A stretch of 35,064 nucleotides of DNA, from the NCBI GenBank assembly GCA_913055855.1, contig CAJXKW010000020.1, positions 1-35,064 on the forward strand, given 5' to 3'. This document shows, piece by piece, positions 32,641 through 35,064 of the stretch. The position numbers and the translations under genes are program-made. This stretch comes from an uncultured Limimonas sp. GTDB lineage: Bacteria; Pseudomonadota; Alphaproteobacteria; Kiloniellales; Rhodovibrionaceae. The notes under the pieces were generated by a model. That model was not told the DNA's origin. It saw only the letters and a program-made list of their open reading frames with translations, and did no database searches. Position 1 is the first letter of the stretch. Each line of letters opens with the position of its first letter.

Positions 32641-32775
32641 GCATTATCGAACATGATTTGTCATCGATATGAAACGGTTTTGGAACGTTGCTGACACAGG
32701 TGCCTGCATAGCTTGCGCGCGCAGCCAACGGGGCTGCAAGGGGATTTCTCGGCAAAAAACAGGAGTTCGGTCATC

Positions 32776-34125
32776 ATGACCCTTACCAAGACGAAGCATG
32801 CGCTCGCCTTGGGCGTCTCCGCGATCGCCCTGATCGGTCTCGCGGGCCCGGCCGCTGCGCAGTCGCAGGATGTCCAGGAGTTGCGCCAGCAGATGCGCGA
32901 GCTGCAGCAGCGCATCGACCAGCTCGAGGGCGACGTCGAGCAGGCGAAGGACGCCGCGCAGGCGACCGGCAAGGCGCCGTCGATCCAGCCGGAGAAGGAC
33001 GTTCGCCTGACCATCGCGGGCCGCGTGGCCACCGGCGTGCTCTATGCGGAGCAGGCGGACCAGGACCAGTTCTTTGTCGTCGATAACGACGCGGCCGAGT
33101 CGCGTTTCGAGTTCCTCGGCGAGAAGGACTTCGGCGACTGGACCTCGGGGACCAAAATCATCGCCGGTGCCGAGCTGAATTCCTCGGATTCGGTGACGTT
33201 CGGCAGCGCCGCTTCGACGCCCGGAGGATCCACCGTGGATTTCCGCAACGTGAGCTGGTTCGTCGAGCACCCGCGCTTTGGTGAGCTCTCCATCGGCAAG
33301 GGCGACACCTCCGCGGAGGACAGCGGCCACGTCGACCTCTCCGGGACCTCCTTCGCCGGCGCGGGCTCGGACGTCGACGACATCGCCGGCGGTCTGCAGT
33401 TCGTCAACGACGCCGGTCAGGATCTCACGGGCCTAGCCGGAACCGACGCCAACGGGGATCCGAATGTCGAGAACGACGAGGACGAACTCGACGACTTCTT
33501 CGACATGAACGACGGCGAGCGCCGCACGCGCGTGTTCTATGCCACCCCGGCCTTCGCCGGCTTCAGCGTCAACGGCACGATGGCGACGAGCAACGATGGC
33601 GACGGCCTGCAGCCGTCGGTCGGCTTCACCTATGCGGCGTCGTTCAACAACTTCGACGTCGAGGCCGCGGGGTCCTGGCGCCGCGAAGAAGAGGGCGGCG
33701 GCAACGACGACGACTACTACGTCGGCTCCGCCTCGGTTATGACGCCCTACGGCATCAACCTCACCCTGGCCGGCAGCACGTCCGACCTCGAGTCGAGTAG
33801 TGCCGAAGACAAGGACAGCCTCTTCGCCAAGGTCGGCTACGCCACGGACGCGTTCAATGTCGGCACCACGGCCGTGTCCTTCGACTTCTTCCGCGGCCAC
33901 AGCAATGACGACTTCGCCGCACCCGATGGGGACTTGCCCGAGGCGACTTCGTTCGGCCTCAGTGCGGTGCAGAACATCGACGCGCTGGAGACCGAACTCT
34001 ACGTTACGGGGCGACGTTACAACATCGACGACGTTTACGCTCAGGTGCAGGGTCAGCAAAACCGCGTCGAACAGGATGTGGACGCGCTCTACGCCGTTCT
34101 GGTGGGCGCCCGCGTGCGCTTCTAA
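32776..34125 (+). CDS. Outer-membrane porin (general, coiled-coil N-terminus)
   Basis: A 449-residue outer-membrane protein. The signal peptide (about residues 1-28, ending GPAAAQS) is followed by a short coiled coil (VQELRQQMRELQQRIDQLEG) that may mediate trimer contacts or peptidoglycan binding, and then a beta-barrel of amphipathic strands (LTIAGRVATGVLYAEQA, SRFEFLGEKDFGDW and later WRREEEGGG). It ends in VRF with a terminal Phe, the BAM recognition signal. Very many Asp/Glu and few Lys residues fit a halophilic or marine bacterium. ATG 32776 has AGGAG 10 nt upstream. It is probably an abundant porin for small hydrophilic solutes; selectivity is unknown. Confidence 0.9.
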   Translation: MTLTKTKHALALGVSAIALIGLAGPAAAQSQDVQELRQQMRELQQRIDQLEGDVEQAKDAAQATGKAPSIQPEKDVRLTIAGRVATGVLYAEQADQDQFFVVDNDAAESRFEFLGEKDFGDWTSGTKIIAGAELNSSDSVTFGSAASTPGGSTVDFRNVSWFVEHPRFGELSIGKGDTSAEDSGHVDLSGTSFAGAGSDVDDIAGGLQFVNDAGQDLTGLAGTDANGDPNVENDEDELDDFFDMNDGERRTRVFYATPAFAGFSVNGTMATSNDGDGLQPSVGFTYAASFNNFDVEAAGSWRREEEGGGNDDDYYVGSASVMTPYGINLTLAGSTSDLESSSAEDKDSLFAKVGYATDAFNVGTTAVSFDFFRGHSNDDFAAPDGDLPEATSFGLSAVQNIDALETELYVTGRRYNIDDVYAQVQGQQNRVEQDVDALYAVLVGARVRF

Positions 34126-34189
34126 CGGCCTGTGCCGGCTTGCGCATCGCCGCGTGCGGTGCGCGGCCGCTTTCCGGTTGTCCGTTGCG

Positions 34190-34219
34190 ACCCCGGGCGG
34201 CCACGATGCCGTCCGGGGT
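34190..34219 (+). terminator. Hairpin after the porin (possible terminator)
   Basis: A 12-bp stem (34190-34201 with 34208-34219; one G-T pair) with a 6-nt loop lies 64 bp after the porin stop. There is no T-tract, so termination is only likely, not certain. Confidence 0.45.
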
Positions 34220-34249
34220 TCGTGCGGATGATCCATTCCGGCTTTTCCG

Positions 34250-34278
34250 TTCGCAAAAGGACCGCTTCGCAAAAGGAC
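34250..34278 (+). repeat. Tandem 13-bp direct repeat carrying ribosome-binding-site-like AAAAGGAC
   Basis: TTCGCAAAAGGAC occurs at 34250-34262 and 34266-34278, 16 bp apart, immediately before the ATG at 34285. The second copy gives the likely ribosome-binding site. Confidence 0.75.
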
Positions 34279-34284
34279 AAGGCC

Positions 34285-34473
34285 ATGACCGATACGCGGA
34301 CCACGACCCGCACCGCCGCCCTGACGCTCGCCCTGCTCGCCGGCATCGCCGGCCTGTCGGCGTGCGCGAGCTATGAGGAAAAGGAATTCACGGCCGACGA
34401 CACCTGCCGCGACTGCGGCGACAAGGGCGGCATCTTCAGCGGCGACGACGGCGCGTTCACCTATGGCTGGTAA
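34285..34473 (+). CDS. Tiny lipoprotein with a CxxC pair
   Basis: A 62-residue protein. The lipoprotein signal TAALTLALLAGIAGLSAC has a classical LSAC lipobox, so the mature form is a lipidated peptide of about 35 residues. It begins CASYEEKEFTADD and contains TCRDCGDKGG, a C-x2-C pair that could bind metal or form a disulfide, then a Gly/Asp-rich end. I recognise no named family. ATG 34285 is preceded by a duplicated AAAAGGAC site. It lies between the porin and glutathione reductase genes on the same strand but has its own space on both sides. Abundance is suggested only by the doubled ribosome-binding site. Confidence 0.7.
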   Translation: MTDTRTTTRTAALTLALLAGIAGLSACASYEEKEFTADDTCRDCGDKGGIFSGDDGAFTYGW

Positions 34474-34586
34474 GGGCGGCTGGTAAGGGCCTGCGCGCGG
34501 GCTGCGACGCGGGCGCGCGCCGCCCGGTTTCCCTGCCGCGCCGCGTCAGCTAGGCTTGCGGTCCTTTGTCACGAGGGACCCATGCC

Positions 34587-35064
34587 ATGAGCGGCTACGA
34601 CTACGATCTCTTTGTCATCGGCGCGGGCTCGGGCGGTGTGCGCGCGGCGCGCATGGCGGCCGCGAGCGGGGCGCGCGTGGCCATCGCGGAGCACGACCGT
34701 TTCGGCGGCACCTGCGTGATCCGCGGCTGCGTGCCCAAAAAGCTGCTCAGCTACGCCGCCGGCTTCCACGAGGCGTTCGAGGATGCGCGCGCCTATGGCT
34801 GGCGCAGCGAGGTCCCGGCGTTCGACTGGCACACCCTGATCCACAACAAGGATCAGGAAATCGACCGCCTGGAGGGGATCTACCAAAAGCTGCTGGCCAA
34901 TGCGCACGTCGACGTCTACCGCGGGCGCGCGTGGCTGGTGGATGCGCACACCCTGTCCATCGACGGCGAGACCATGGTGACGGCCGCGCGCATCCTGATC
35001 GCCGTGGGCGGGCACGGCGTGGTGCCCGACATTCCCGGCCACGAGCACGGCTTCACCTCGCGCG
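34587..35064 (+). CDS. gor: Glutathione-disulfide reductase, N-terminal part (3' truncated by window edge)
   Basis: The first 159 codons of an FAD-dependent disulfide reductase. The FAD-binding loop [19 protein letters not shown] has GxGxxG, and the redox motif [19 protein letters not shown] carries the active-site pair C-x4-C in the form typical of glutathione reductase ([11 protein letters not shown]). It recycles oxidised glutathione with NADPH in the cytosol. ATG 34587 follows GAGGGA with 8-nt spacing; an ATG five bases earlier meets a stop at once. TAGGCT at 34551-34556 is a possible -10. The C-terminal interface domain lies outside the window, so completeness cannot be judged. Confidence 0.93.
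   Translation, partial: MSGYDYDLFVIGAGSGGVRAARMAAASGARVAIAEHDRFGGTCVIRGCVPKKLLSYAAGFHEAFEDARAYGWRSEVPAFDWHTLIHNKDQEIDRLEGIYQKLLANAHVDVYRGRAWLVDAHTLSIDGETMVTAARILIAVGGHGVVPDIPGHEHGFTSR

Larger units (their letters stand above)
32304..32775. other. 472-bp AT-rich intergenic region between the YHS gene and the porin
   Basis: The longest gap in the window, clearly richer in A+T than its surroundings. It holds the YHS promoter at 32341-32369, a TCACGTCATGTCACG stretch (near 32380) with repeated TCACG, a T-rich patch near 32570-32590, and the 8-bp inverted repeat at 32619-32640. No convincing porin promoter and no protein-like frame was found. A small RNA or long regulated leader for the porin is possible but not shown. 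Confidence 0.6.

Overview
The window looks like the chromosome of a halophilic or marine member of the Alphaproteobacteria, probably of Rhodospirillales type. The evidence is the very high G+C, the strongly acidic porin, and families that are largely alphaproteobacterial: EipB/DUF1849, the short aa3-oxidase subunit IV, and HdaA in the run DUF2066 - CDP-alcohol phosphatidyltransferase - AI-2E permease - hdaA beside purMN. No rRNA, tRNA, CRISPR array, IS element or phage genes were seen.

Layout. 1-2651: the end of a chemotaxis receptor, then on the minus strand purM-purN and a short cytochrome oxidase subunit. 2727-8071: a plus-strand run ending in hdaA, followed by a CYTH-CHAD polyphosphate-type protein. 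8132-13230: mostly minus-strand accessory and metabolic genes (diguanylate cyclase, hydroxyacid dehydrogenase, an AT-rich PH-SHOCT gene, Acg-type nitroreductase, DUF6314) plus eipB on the plus strand. 13323-18718: a DNA-repair exonuclease and an ATP-dependent DNA ligase that normally sit together, separated here by a five-gene cassette of unknown function (14569-17073). 18729-25459, minus strand: a 1545-residue DUF4347/RTX/cadherin-like exoprotein, ygfZ and a GT9 glycosyltransferase. 25628-30089, plus strand: a GT4 glycosyltransferase overlapping a dihydroorotase, a solitary solute-binding protein, and a lipoprotein/Sel1 pair. 30180-32303, minus strand: pabB and a YHS-domain protein with a clear terminator. 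32776-35064: a porin, a tiny lipoprotein and the start of glutathione reductase.

The main candidate for an undescribed system is the cassette at 14569-17073. It encodes a DUF2589 protein and two flanking proteins that appear to share its helix / beta-core / beta-helix plan, an 85-residue protein of no family I recognise, and a small single-pass membrane protein. All five lie on one strand with good ribosome-binding sites or overlaps, and they run into the ligase gene. No function can be assigned from sequence. The layout suggests a hetero-oligomeric cytoplasmic assembly with a membrane anchor, inserted into or recruited to a DNA-damage-response operon. Secondary points of interest are the CYTH-CHAD gene next to hdaA, a dihydroorotase with Gln in place of the first metal-binding His, an AT-rich island that looks transferred, and several inverted repeats overlapping promoters or gene ends.
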